Shown: piece by piece, positions 26,833 to 35,158 of the stretch
How positions within the stretch are numbered: the stretch's first letter is position 1
Layout of the letters: every line of letters starts with the position of its first letter
The notes under the pieces: generated by a model
What the model was told of the DNA's origin: nothing
Database searches by the model: none
Seen by the model: the letters and a program-made list of their open reading frames with translations, nothing else
Source of the DNA: Paenibacillus sp. FJAT-26967
GTDB taxonomy: Bacteria; Bacillota; Bacilli; Paenibacillales; NBRC-103111
Direction: 5' to 3'
Assembly (NCBI RefSeq): GCF_001541095.1
Contig: NZ_LMXH01000001.1
Span: 1,824,842-1,888,841, forward strand
Length of the DNA: 64,000 nucleotides
Translations under genes and position numbers: made by a program

Positions 26833-27873
26833 TTAGATAGCTTGCCATACGCCAGCGGATCCAGGAGTTTCACCTTGAGTCCACCATTTAGCTTGGTAGG
26901 AAACACCATTGTGTGTTACCTTGCTGCCGCCTACATAGGCAGTTGTAGCATTCCAAGCAGGGAATGCAGAGCTGCTACCTGCAGTTTTAACGGACAGAGC
27001 AGAGGATGCGATAGATTTTGTGCCCGCATTGTCTACAGCTTTTACCGTGTAAGAGTAAGTTGTGTTAGCAGTCAGACCAGTATCTGAATAAGAAGTCGTA
27101 GTAGTTGTACCTACCAGTGTGTTGTTGCGGTATACTTCGTAGTTCTTGATGCCGCTAGCAGCTGTGGAAGCAGACCAGCTAAGGCTCACGCTGGAAGTAG
27201 TTTGAGCGGAAGAAGCCAGGTTAGCTGGAGTCGATGGAGCTGCCGGTGTAGCGCCGCCGCCATTGTTACCACCCAGGTTAACGTCGATTACGTTGTAGAA
27301 AGCGTTACCTGTGTCGGAGATTTCCCATACAGCCAGGATTACGTTGTAACCAGTGCGGTCAGTTGGGATGTTGCAAGAATGAGTTACGCTGAAATCAGGG
27401 CGTTTGCCGCCATCATTGAAAGAACAGAACAGGTCGAAGTCGGAACGAGCAAGTGTTTTGTTAGGGTTCCAACCTGGCTTAGTGATGTAGTATTTCCATT
27501 CTTTAGTTGCATGAGCTGCAGTCAATTTCCATGTGAAGTTGTTAGCGCCAGTGTTCAGGTTTACTTTAGTCCAACGGTCAGCTGTTTGAACGTTCAGTTC
27601 AGGGAATGCGCCTGCGCCTGCGATTTGACCATCAGCAGGACCAGCAGCAGGGTAGTTACCTTTAGCTTCAAGGCTTTGTGGCTCGTATTGGATAGCTCCA
27701 CAACCTACGTTAGCGCCAGTTTTACAAAGAGCCGCGCGGCTGGCAGGACCTTCGATGTAACCGTGTGCAGAAGCGCTTTTAGCAAAAAGAAGTGAAAAAG
27801 CTACCGCCAGCATTACCATCACAATGCCAGTAAGGACTGGCGATACCTTGAATAGTCTTGTTTGTTGAACCAT
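26833..27873 (-). CDS. Secreted AA10 lytic polysaccharide monooxygenase with FnIII and CBM5/12 modules
   Basis: 346 residues. The signal peptide ends KSASA, leaving His37 as the mature N-terminus ([10 protein letters not shown]). His121 (AAHATKEW) completes the copper histidine brace and Phe192 (AFYNVIDVN) is the axial residue. The catalytic domain runs to about 200, a fibronectin III domain spans about 213-298, and a CBM5/12 chitin-binding module ([24 protein letters not shown]) ends the protein. It should cut crystalline chitin, or cellulose, oxidatively outside the cell. AGGAGG precedes the ATG. A cre-like site and two possible promoters lie upstream. Confidence 0.95.
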   Translation of the reverse strand: MVQQTRLFKVSPVLTGIVMVMLAVAFSLLFAKSASAHGYIEGPASRAALCKTGANVGCGAIQYEPQSLEAKGNYPAAGPADGQIAGAGAFPELNVQTADRWTKVNLNTGANNFTWKLTAAHATKEWKYYITKPGWNPNKTLARSDFDLFCSFNDGGKRPDFSVTHSCNIPTDRTGYNVILAVWEISDTGNAFYNVIDVNLGGNNGGGATPAAPSTPANLASSAQTTSSVSLSWSASTAASGIKNYEVYRNNTLVGTTTTTSYSDTGLTANTTYSYTVKAVDNAGTKSIASSALSVKTAGSSSAFPAWNATTAYVGGSKVTHNGVSYQAKWWTQGETPGSAGVWQAI

Positions 27874-27923
27874 AGTATAATATTCCTCCTAGTAGTTGTG
27901 TTTAGTATTAAGTACGTGCAAGA

Positions 27924-27937
27924 TGAATCCGCTTTCA
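27924..27937 (-). promoter_or_regulatory. Catabolite-responsive element-like site in the LPMO promoter region
   Basis: TGAAAGCGGATTCA on the minus strand differs from the cre consensus TGWAANCGNTNWCA at one position. It lies between the proximal promoter and the start codon, where CcpA binding blocks transcription. Confidence 0.6.
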
Positions 27938-27949
27938 TTAATGAGAAAA

Positions 27950-27979
27950 ATAGTAGTTCTAGAACATTCGAATTATCAA
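27950..27979 (-). promoter_or_regulatory. Proximal LPMO promoter candidate
   Basis: TTGATA, 18-bp spacer, TACTAT on the minus strand. Confidence 0.5.
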
Positions 27980-28070
27980 ATTAACTCGAAACCAGGGAAC
28001 TGCTGTATTTCCATTTAAAGACTCATGCAGCAAATCGTCTAGTGAATCTAAGCTGATCGACCTCCTGTTC

Positions 28071-28149
28071 CTATTCTGTGCTTCTCCTATTTCCCATCGC
28101 TCACCTCCTTCATAACAATGATTATAAACTAAGTCGGCGAAGTTTTAAA
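28071..28149 (-). promoter_or_regulatory. Distal LPMO promoter and 8-residue leader ORF
   Basis: On the minus strand TTTAAA (28144-28149), 17 bp, TATAAT (28121-28126), then AAGGAGGTGA and an ATG at 28097. The leader encodes MGNRRSTE and stops at 28071. A second AGGAGG follows without a start codon. A leader peptide with so strong a ribosome site suggests post-transcriptional control. Confidence 0.5.
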
Positions 28150-28756
28150 CTGTTATTTTAACTATTTTTATACAAAATTGCCTCCAATTTTGTGTCGAAT
28201 TTTGGTGGATAATTCCACTATTTGATGAATGGACTCGATATAAGTTATTTTGATCCCGATTGTTATAATAACTAAGCGATTAATTTCCATTTAAAAAGTG
28301 TTAAAAGTATAGCGTGCTTCTGTGGAATCCCAGACAGGGAGCGGGATTAGAAGTTTCATTATGGAAAAATACCATATTTATTGTCGGGAAAAATGGAAGT
28401 CGGCCGATCGTCTCGCCTAAACCTGAATGAGGAGGACTTGGCCAAATTTATTGCCCTGATGAAGAATATCCAGCAAAAAGTCCGTCAAAACCGCATATAA
28501 AAAAACTCGAAAACATACAGGTTGTGAAAAAATTATGCAGAAATTTGCGTAAAAGGGGAGGTATGAATACCGGTAGTACTCTGTTTGATGAAAAACTGGA
28601 CCGGCTGGCGGAACTCCCGGAGGAGAGGATCAGAATCTAAAAACACCAAACGGCAGAATGGATAATTAACGAAAACAAACCAAATACTTAGTAGGGAGGA
28701 GCGTATTAAGAGGCTCCTTTTTTGTTTGCTTGAGTTACGGTAAAGGAGGAAGTTGG
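28150..28756. other. Gene-poor region upstream of the BCCT carrier
   Basis: About 600 AT-rich bases. A perfect 9-bp inverted repeat with a 4-nt loop (ACAAAATTG / CAATTTTGT) lies at 28172-28193. Two short plus-strand frames, 28393-28500 (35 residues, ending KNIQQKVRQNRI) and 28563-28640 (25 residues, STLFDEKLDRLAELPEERIR), look protein-like but have no properly spaced ribosome site; they may be remnants of a decayed gene. The terminator at 28697 closes the region. Confidence 0.4.
28697..28724 (+). terminator. Terminator hairpin directly upstream of the BCCT gene
   Basis: AGGAGC / GCTCCT stem, 10-nt loop, T run. It ends 33 bases before the BCCT ATG, so upstream transcripts would stop here unless antitermination occurs. 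Confidence 0.65.
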
Positions 28757-30283
28757 ATGGTTTTTGGCATTTCGATCGTTATTATATTGATTTTCGTGCT
28801 GTGGGGAGCTTTGGCGCCAACACAATTTGCTTCAGTGACCGATGCGGTTTACAGCTATTCGATTTCTAATTTCGGATGGTTTTATCTGCTGGCGACATTC
28901 TTCTTCCTGCTCTTCTCCTTTTATCTGGCTTTCAGCAAATACGGGAGAATCCGGCTGAGCCAGAATGATGAGCGGCCTGTCTATACGCTGGTCAGCTGGT
29001 TCGCCATGCTGTTCAGTGCAGGAATGGGCATCGGGCTTGTTTTCTGGGGAGCTGCCGAACCGCTTTCTCATTATTTGCTCCCGCCTGAAGGAGCAGAGCC
29101 CGGAACTTCTGAAGCCGCACGGCTTGCGATGAGGTACTCTTTCTTCCATTGGGGGCTTCATCCGTGGGCCGTATATACGGTCATTTCGCTGTGCCTTGCG
29201 TATTTTCAATTCCGTAAAGGAAAAAAGGGGCTGATCAGCGCCACCTTTGAGCCGCTTCTTAAGGACAAAGTAAATGGTCCCATCGGTAAGCTCATTGATA
29301 CACTGGCTGTAATCGCCACGGTTTTCGGCGTCGCGACCTCGTTAGGATTGGGTACACTGCAAATTGCAGGTGGATTTAATCATCTTCTGGGCTGGCCGAA
29401 TTCACTCGGTGTTCAGATCGGTATTATTCTGGTGGTAACGGTTCTCTTCCTTATATCGGCTACTTCCGGATTGGACAAAGGAATTAAACTTCTAAGCAAT
29501 ACAAATTTGATTATTGCCGTTGTGCTGATGTTGTTCGTATTCATAATGGGACCGACCGCCTTTATTATGGAAACTTTGACGGAATCGTTCGGCGGGTATT
29601 TGCAGAATTTGATTCAAATGAGCCTTCGCTTGACGCCTTTCTCGGGGGGGAGCTGGGTCGGGACATGGACGTTGTTCTACTGGGCCTGGTGGATTGCTTG
29701 GGCGCCTTTCGTGGGCACTTTTATTGCCCGGATCTCCAAAGGAAGAACGATCCGAGAATTTGTCCTCGGGGCTCTTCTTGTCCCCAGCATGTTCGGTTGT
29801 ATCTGGTTTGCCGTATTTGGAGGAACAGGGCTCAAGATGCAAATATTTGACGGGGTCCCTTTGGCGGAAGCGGTTCAGAAAGATACGACAGCGGCCTTGT
29901 TTATGACACTCGAGCAGCTTCCCTGGGGAACGTTCCTGACAGGCGTCGCCATTGTGCTCATCACGATTTTCTTTATAACCTCAGCAGATTCGGCTACCTT
30001 TGTGCTTGGCATGCTCACCAGTGACGGGAAACTCAATCCATCCAACCGTGTCAAAATCACATGGGGAGTACTTCAATCCGCGATTGCAACGGTTCTTCTG
30101 ATCAGCGGCGGACTAGGTGCCCTTCAGACCGCTTCTATAATAGCGGCGCTTCCTTTTGCCGTTATCCTGTGTCTGATGTGCGTGTCACTTTACATAGCGC
30201 TTAAGGCGGAAGAGCATCATAAGAAGGAACAAGAGAAGCATAAACGGGCTAAATTCGAGAAGCTGTTAAGGGATCATGCCTAG
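28757..30283 (+). CDS. BCCT-family betaine/choline/carnitine transporter
   Basis: 508 residues from the ATG at 28757, seven bases behind AAAGGAGG; the TTG at 28730 has no ribosome site. Twelve hydrophobic segments are visible. FSAGMGIGLVFWGAAEP carries the GMGIG motif of sodium-coupled betaine carriers, and WTLFYWAWWIAWAPFVGTFI is the Trp-rich BCCT signature in helix 8. A charged C-terminal tail (KAEEHHKKEQEKHKRAKFEK) resembles osmosensing tails of OpuD/BetP. It probably imports glycine betaine under osmotic stress. Confidence 0.92.
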   Translation: MVFGISIVIILIFVLWGALAPTQFASVTDAVYSYSISNFGWFYLLATFFFLLFSFYLAFSKYGRIRLSQNDERPVYTLVSWFAMLFSAGMGIGLVFWGAAEPLSHYLLPPEGAEPGTSEAARLAMRYSFFHWGLHPWAVYTVISLCLAYFQFRKGKKGLISATFEPLLKDKVNGPIGKLIDTLAVIATVFGVATSLGLGTLQIAGGFNHLLGWPNSLGVQIGIILVVTVLFLISATSGLDKGIKLLSNTNLIIAVVLMLFVFIMGPTAFIMETLTESFGGYLQNLIQMSLRLTPFSGGSWVGTWTLFYWAWWIAWAPFVGTFIARISKGRTIREFVLGALLVPSMFGCIWFAVFGGTGLKMQIFDGVPLAEAVQKDTTAALFMTLEQLPWGTFLTGVAIVLITIFFITSADSATFVLGMLTSDGKLNPSNRVKITWGVLQSAIATVLLISGGLGALQTASIIAALPFAVILCLMCVSLYIALKAEEHHKKEQEKHKRAKFEKLLRDHA

Positions 30284-30365
30284 TCAGACAGTTTCTTGAG
30301 TTTACATTTAATTACCAGTGTGTAAATAAACAAGTAGAGCGATTCAACTTGAAGGGAGCGACCAC

Positions 30366-31508
30366 ATGAAAGCTGTTACTTTTCAAGGCAAGCAGAAAGT
30401 GAAAGTCAAAGAGGTAAAAGATCCGTCACTGGAGAAAAAGGACGACATCCTGGTGCGTATTACGACGACTGCCATATGCGGCTCCGATATTCATCTGGTC
30501 AACGGAATGGTTCCGGGTATGCCGGATGATTATGTGATCGGCCATGAGCCGATGGGAATCGTGGAAGAGGTCGGACCCGATGTTACACGCGTCAAGAAAG
30601 GGGACCGTGTCGTTATTCCTTTCAATGTCTCCTGCGGTGAATGCTATTTCTGTCAAAATCAGCTGGAGAGCCAGTGCGATAATTCAAATGATAATCCAAA
30701 GAAAGATACAGGCGGCTACCTGGGCTATTCGGAATCTTACGGCGGCTATCCTGGCGGACAGGCCGAACTTCTGAGGGTTCCATACGGCAATTTCATGCCT
30801 TTTGTGATTCCGGAGGAAGCGGAGCTGGAAGATGAGCAGGTGCTGTTTCTATCGGACATTCTGCCTACCGCATACTGGGCTGTAGATAATGCGGGAGTCA
30901 AAAAAGGGGATACCGTCATTATTCTGGGCAGCGGACCGGTCGGTCTGCTGGCACAGAAATTTGCCTGGCAGAAAGGCGCTAAGCGTGTCATTGCCGTCGA
31001 TCATGTCGATTACCGGCTTAATCATGCCCGACGCGTGAATAAGGTTGAAACCTATAATTTCAAAGATAAAGATGATATTGAAGGATTTTTATTTAATGAA
31101 ACGAACGGCGGCGCCGATGTGGTGATAGACTGCGTAGGAATGGACGGGGAGAAGTCGGTTGTGGAGAAAGTTGAAACAGCGCTCAAGCTTCAGGGCGGCA
31201 CGCTGGGTCCTGTTCAGACTGCTACGAGTGTGATTCGTAAAGGCGGTACGATTCAACTGATCGGCGTATACGGGATGAATTACAACATGTTCCCGCTCGG
31301 TGATTTGTTTTCCCGCAATATCACATTGAAGATGGGACAAGCGCCAGTCATTCATTATATGCCCGAGCTGTACCGCCAAATCCGTACGGGAGAGCTGGAT
31401 CCGACGGATATAATCACACATAGACTGCCTTTATCTGAAGCGGAGCACGGATACAAGGTGTTCATTGATAAAATGGAGGATTGCATTAAAGTAGTGTTAA
31501 AGCCTTAG
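30366..31508 (+). CDS. Zinc-dependent alcohol/formaldehyde dehydrogenase (MDR superfamily)
   Basis: 380 residues. Catalytic zinc ligands Cys38 (AICGSDIH), His60 and Glu61 (VIGHEPMG) are present; structural zinc cysteines are 90, 93, 96 and 104 (CGECYFCQNQLESQC). The NAD site is ILGSGPVGLLAQ. The long insertion after the structural zinc and the late LGPVQTATSVIRKGG stretch match the glutathione-independent formaldehyde dehydrogenase-like branch. It oxidises an alcohol or aldehyde in the cytoplasm with NAD(P). GAAGGGAG precedes the start. A terminator follows at 31530. Confidence 0.92.
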   Translation: MKAVTFQGKQKVKVKEVKDPSLEKKDDILVRITTTAICGSDIHLVNGMVPGMPDDYVIGHEPMGIVEEVGPDVTRVKKGDRVVIPFNVSCGECYFCQNQLESQCDNSNDNPKKDTGGYLGYSESYGGYPGGQAELLRVPYGNFMPFVIPEEAELEDEQVLFLSDILPTAYWAVDNAGVKKGDTVIILGSGPVGLLAQKFAWQKGAKRVIAVDHVDYRLNHARRVNKVETYNFKDKDDIEGFLFNETNGGADVVIDCVGMDGEKSVVEKVETALKLQGGTLGPVQTATSVIRKGGTIQLIGVYGMNYNMFPLGDLFSRNITLKMGQAPVIHYMPELYRQIRTGELDPTDIITHRLPLSEAEHGYKVFIDKMEDCIKVVLKP

Positions 31509-31529
31509 GGAGCAGGGATGACTCCGCCG

Positions 31530-31562
31530 AAACCGTAAGCCGTAATGGTTTACGGTTTTTTT
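31530..31562 (+). terminator. Terminator after the zinc dehydrogenase
   Basis: AAACCGTAA / TTTACGGTTT stem with a T run. Confidence 0.85.
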
Positions 31563-31662
31563 GCGATCACTCAAGGGACGCTTGAGGGGTGCTTAGCAGA
31601 AAGTAATCAGGGTTCACTTGCAGGAAGACAAAGATGGAATATAAAAGAATGAACGAAGTGTA

Positions 31663-31693
31663 TTGACCCTCACGTAACGTGATAGTGTAGGAT
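31663..31693 (+). promoter_or_regulatory. MerR-type promoter with 19-bp spacer
   Basis: TTGACC (31663-31668), 19-bp spacer containing the dyad CACGT-A-ACGTG, TAGGAT (31688-31693). The overlong spacer with a dyad is the hallmark of promoters untwisted by MerR proteins. It lies 22 bases before the TipA-like gene, implying autoactivation. Confidence 0.75.
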
Positions 31694-31714
31694 GATTCTC
31701 AGGAGGTGAGGAGA

Positions 31715-32491
31715 GTGCCCTATAAGGTGAAGGAAGTGGCCGATTTGGTTGGGGTCAGTGTGCGCACGCTTCATCATTACGATGAAATCGGGCTGCTCCA
31801 TCCCGATTACGTGAATGCGGCCGGATACCGGCTTTATACCGATAAAGGACTCCAACGGCTGCAGCAAATTTTATTTTTCCGGGAAATCGGATTCTCGCTG
31901 CAAGAGATCAAAACGCTGCTGAACAGTCCCGGCTTTGACCGCAAGCGGGCATTGATCGGACATAAAGAGCTGCTGCTGGAAAAATTGAAACGCCTTAAAG
32001 ATATCATCAGCACCGTGGATAGAACCATTGATTCCATCGAAGGAGGAACTGTAATGAGCGGAAAAGAAATGTTCGAAGGTTTTGATCTGCGCTCTGTGGA
32101 GGAGCATAAGAAAAAATATGAGGCAGAGACGCGGCGGAAATATGGAGATGAAACCATTGATGCGGTAGAGAAGCGTACGGGCTCCTATACCAAAGAAAAT
32201 TGGGAAGGAATCATGTCGGAGTCCCGGCATATATACGCCAAGGTAATAGCCGAGATGAGTGGAGGCGCCGATGACCCTCACGTGCAGGAGGCGGTAGGAG
32301 AACTAAGGCAGTGGATCACGGATCATTTCTATGAATGTACACCCGAAATCTTCCGCGGGCTTGGTGATCTGTACGTCGATGATGAAAGGTTTACGGCTAA
32401 CATCGACAAGTATCAACCGGGTCTGGCAGCTTTTCTGAAGGAAGCCATGCATATTTATTGCGACCGGTTGGACAGGTCCCAAGAGCAATAG
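31715..32491 (+). CDS. MerR-family regulator with TipAS antibiotic-recognition domain
   Basis: 258 residues from the GTG at 31715, eight bases after AGGAGG. The MerR winged helix (KVKEVADLVGVSVRTLHHYD) and coiled coil occupy residues 1-110; residues 114-258 are a TipAS domain (GKEMFEGFDLRSVEEHKKKY ... ECTPEIFRGLGDLYVDD). Relatives TipA and Mta sense thiopeptides or other drugs and activate efflux genes. An internal start at 32054 could make the TipAS domain alone. Its own promoter at 31663 has MerR architecture. Confidence 0.93.
   Translation: MPYKVKEVADLVGVSVRTLHHYDEIGLLHPDYVNAAGYRLYTDKGLQRLQQILFFREIGFSLQEIKTLLNSPGFDRKRALIGHKELLLEKLKRLKDIISTVDRTIDSIEGGTVMSGKEMFEGFDLRSVEEHKKKYEAETRRKYGDETIDAVEKRTGSYTKENWEGIMSESRHIYAKVIAEMSGGADDPHVQEAVGELRQWITDHFYECTPEIFRGLGDLYVDDERFTANIDKYQPGLAAFLKEAMHIYCDRLDRSQEQ
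32041..32056 (+). promoter_or_regulatory. Internal ribosome site and start for a stand-alone TipAS domain
   Basis: AAGGAGG, seven bases, ATG at 32054, in frame within the TipA-like gene exactly where the ligand-binding domain begins (MSGKEMFEG). Streptomyces tipA makes a short TipAS protein in the same way. The product here would be 145 residues. Confidence 0.65.
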
Positions 32492-32660
32492 ATCACGACG
32501 GCGAAATTGAAAGACGCCTGGGTCCTGCATGTAAAGGCAGAGCAAAGTAGCTGCAAAGGCAAAAAGTCCCCGGAGCGGACGTGGATATATTCCACGCCAG
32601 CTGTGGGGATTTTGGTGTACGGTTATTAATGGGTCCGGCGCGCCGGAGTTACAGGAAGTT

Positions 32661-33260
32661 CTAGGCTTGATCTGCCGGACCCTCGGAAATCCAGACGGTC
32701 TTATCCTCGAAGGAGCCTCTTTTGCCGGGATGGATCGGATTCACGGGATAGCCCAGGTAGATCAGTGCGACCATTTCGGATTCGTCACCGAGGCCGAAGG
32801 CGGACTTCATACGGGGATGATACATCGGGTCGCCGGAGCGCCAAATGGATGCAAGCCCTGACGCATGCGCGGCAAGCAGCATATTCTGAACAGCTGCATG
32901 CGCCGCAGCAAGTTCTTCCCTGCGGTTCACGTTAGCGGCTTCGGAAGGCGTAACCGCAACGGCAATGATCAGCGGGGCCCGGTAAGCTTTGAGCCCTTGT
33001 TTGGCGCGGAATGTCTCCAGCTCGTCTCCGGCTGCATCCGACCCCTCGCATGCGATATCGGCATAGGCTTCGGCGAGAACTTTGCGGCCGTTACCGGTCA
33101 TGACAAAGAATCTCCACGGTTCGGTGCAGTGGTGACTCGGAGCCCAGTTACCCGCTTCCAGGATAGACTCGATGATATTCTTGTCAACCGGGGTATCCTG
33201 TACTTTACCGATTGATCTGCGTGCGCTTATTGCTTCTGCTACTGTCAAACTTGTGGACAT
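32661..33260 (-). CDS. Nitroreductase-family NAD(P)H:FMN oxidoreductase
   Basis: 199 residues from the ATG at 33260, seven bases behind GGAGGG; an upstream ATG at 33275 would include that site. The pattern ISARRSIGKVQDTPVD, then WAPSHHCTEPWRFFVMTGNG, matches the YdjA/RutE-type nitroreductases, with FMN-binding Arg residues at the start and a central Ala/Gly-rich helix (AHAAVQNMLLAAHASGLASI). The substrate is unknown. It is divergent from the ZIP transporter. Confidence 0.9.
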   Translation of the reverse strand: MSTSLTVAEAISARRSIGKVQDTPVDKNIIESILEAGNWAPSHHCTEPWRFFVMTGNGRKVLAEAYADIACEGSDAAGDELETFRAKQGLKAYRAPLIIAVAVTPSEAANVNRREELAAAHAAVQNMLLAAHASGLASIWRSGDPMYHPRMKSAFGLGDESEMVALIYLGYPVNPIHPGKRGSFEDKTVWISEGPADQA

Positions 33261-33587
33261 ATCGTTTCCCTCCAACTCAACTTGCTCAGTTCATGATACA
33301 AAAAAGATTTGTAAGGTCTTGATAAAAGCATAGGAGATTGGAAGCGAGACTGTCAACTTCACATGCTCTTTTGCATAGTTTTTGCAAGTGAAGGGAAAAT
33401 AAGGTCTTGATGGTGAAAAACCTGATTTTTATCATTTTGCAGCGGGTAATAAGATGTAGAAAGGACTTGATTTATAAGCGCATATAGGATAGTTTTTCAT
33501 AAGATACATAGGAACCCAGACTTGCGGTGAGGCCTGATGAGCTTACGTACTTATAGAAAAAGACACTGAAGAGTTAGGAGTTCATCT
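33261..33587. other. Divergent intergenic region with repeated AAGGWCTTGAT
   Basis: AAGGTCTTGAT occurs at 33313-33323 and 33401-33411, and AAGGACTTGAT at 33461-33471, all in the same orientation. An inverted repeat TTGCA-N7-TGCAA is at 33371-33387. These may be regulator sites serving the nitroreductase and/or ZIP genes. Confidence 0.45.
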
Positions 33588-34319
33588 ATGGAGACAGCAT
33601 TAATCGGCAGTTTTATATCCGCGATGGCGACAGTACTCGGCGCTGTGCCTTTGCTGTTCGTTAAGACATTGTCCGAGAAGTGGAAAGATATTCTGGTTGC
33701 ATTTACCGCGGGCATCATGGTTTCTGCTTCTACCTTCGGATTGATGCCGCAATCAATTGAAGAATCAAACCTGATTCAGATGACCATCGGACTTTTAATC
33801 GGTATTTTTGTGCTCGACCGGATCGAGAAGAATATCCCGCATATCGACGTGGAGAACGATTCCGGTATTAAATCTTTTGACGCCCAGACGCTTCTCGTCA
33901 TTATTGCTTTGTTCATTCATAATATCCCCGAAGGTCTGAGTACAGGCTTCAGCTATGCCAGCCAGAGCGAAGGCCTGGGGACGATGGTGGCTATTTCGAT
34001 CGGTGCCCAGAACATGCCGGAAGGACTCATTCTCGGTGTGTTCCTGCTGAATTCGAACGTAAGCCGGATTAAGTCGTTCCTGATTGTGACTCTGACCGGT
34101 TTTATGGAAATGGTTTCAGCCGTCATTGGTTATTTTACGGCGAGCTATATCGACTGGCTGGTGGGCTACGGTCTTGCTTTTGCGGCGGGTGCGATGCTGT
34201 TTATCGCCTATAAGGAACTGATTCCCGAAAGTCACGGCCACGGTTATGAACGGGTTTCCACCTATTCGTTTATATTAGGCCTGTTGCTGATGGTTTATGT
34301 CGGTTATTTTTGGGGATAA
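33588..34319 (+). CDS. ZIP-family divalent metal transporter
   Basis: 243 residues with about eight membrane helices. The ZIP metal-site motifs are HNIPEGLSTG in helix 4 and AQNMPEGLILG in helix 5; the second replaces the usual His with Gln-Asn, as in the bacterial GufA-like branch. No long His-rich loop is present. It probably imports zinc or another divalent ion. A good ribosome site (GAGTTAGGAG) precedes the ATG. A terminator follows at 34338. Confidence 0.88.
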   Translation: METALIGSFISAMATVLGAVPLLFVKTLSEKWKDILVAFTAGIMVSASTFGLMPQSIEESNLIQMTIGLLIGIFVLDRIEKNIPHIDVENDSGIKSFDAQTLLVIIALFIHNIPEGLSTGFSYASQSEGLGTMVAISIGAQNMPEGLILGVFLLNSNVSRIKSFLIVTLTGFMEMVSAVIGYFTASYIDWLVGYGLAFAAGAMLFIAYKELIPESHGHGYERVSTYSFILGLLLMVYVGYFWG

Positions 34320-34337
34320 GAGAATAACGGCTTTAGG

Positions 34338-34362
34338 AAAAACCACGAATGTGGTTTTTTTT
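34338..34362 (+). terminator. Terminator after the ZIP gene
   Basis: AAAAACCAC / GTGGTTTTT stem, GAAT loop, T run. Confidence 0.85.
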
Positions 34363-34468
34363 GTTAGGATCGGATCGTGTACAGCGGGCCTGATCCATCA
34401 AGTATAATGAAGATGAAATAGTGAAGATAGATCCATAGACAGAATAAGGATCAGGCGGAGGAGAAGAC

Positions 34469-35158
34469 ATGACGGTAAAAGTGCTGGTGGCTGATGATGA
34501 GCAGACCATAGCGAATGCGATTGCCTATGGACTTAAGAGAGAAGGGTATACGGTAGAAACGGCTGCGGACGGTGAGGAAGCTCTGCGCAAGGCGGACAGC
34601 TTCGAGCCTCATGTCCTCGTGTTAGATGTGATGATGCCGAGAATGAATGGCTTTGATGTGTGCCGCAAGCTGGAAAATCGCAAAAATCTGGGAATTCTTT
34701 TACTCACGGTCAAAAATGACATGGTAGATAAGATATTAGGCCTGGAACTCGGGGCGGATGATTATATGACGAAGCCGTTTGATTTAAGGGAACTGATCGC
34801 CAGGGTGAAAGCATTGGCGAGGCGCCTGCAAAAGACAGAATCGGAGCCGGACCCGGTCTCTTTTAAAGTGGCAGAACTCGTCATTTATCCCGAGCAGCGA
34901 AGCGCTTATTTGAAGGGTGAGGCACTTACGCTGACCCCGAAGGAATTTGACCTGCTGGCCTTATTTATCTCTCATCTCAAAAGAGTCTACACGCGCGAGG
35001 AACTGCTGGACCTTGTCTGGGGCATGGAATATGAAGGCGGTACACGGACGGTAGATATTCATGTCCAGAGGCTGCGCACCAAACTGGGCGAGCCTTATCA
35101 GCATCTTCTTCAGACCGTTTACGGGGTGGGCTACAAGGCGATAGGGGAAGTACCATGA
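34469..35158 (+). CDS. OmpR-family response regulator (first two-component pair)
   Basis: 229 residues. The receiver carries Asp9/Asp10, phospho-acceptor Asp53 (LVLDVMMPRMNG) and Lys in DYMTKPFD. The C-terminal winged helix includes LTPKEFDLLALFISHLKRVY and GGTRTVDIHVQRLRTKLG. It overlaps the kinase gene by ATGA, so the two are translationally coupled. It probably binds the 11-bp direct repeats at 36564-36594 and activates the exported genes downstream. AGGCGGAGGAG precedes the start. Confidence 0.95.
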   Translation: MTVKVLVADDEQTIANAIAYGLKREGYTVETAADGEEALRKADSFEPHVLVLDVMMPRMNGFDVCRKLENRKNLGILLLTVKNDMVDKILGLELGADDYMTKPFDLRELIARVKALARRLQKTESEPDPVSFKVAELVIYPEQRSAYLKGEALTLTPKEFDLLALFISHLKRVYTREELLDLVWGMEYEGGTRTVDIHVQRLRTKLGEPYQHLLQTVYGVGYKAIGEVP

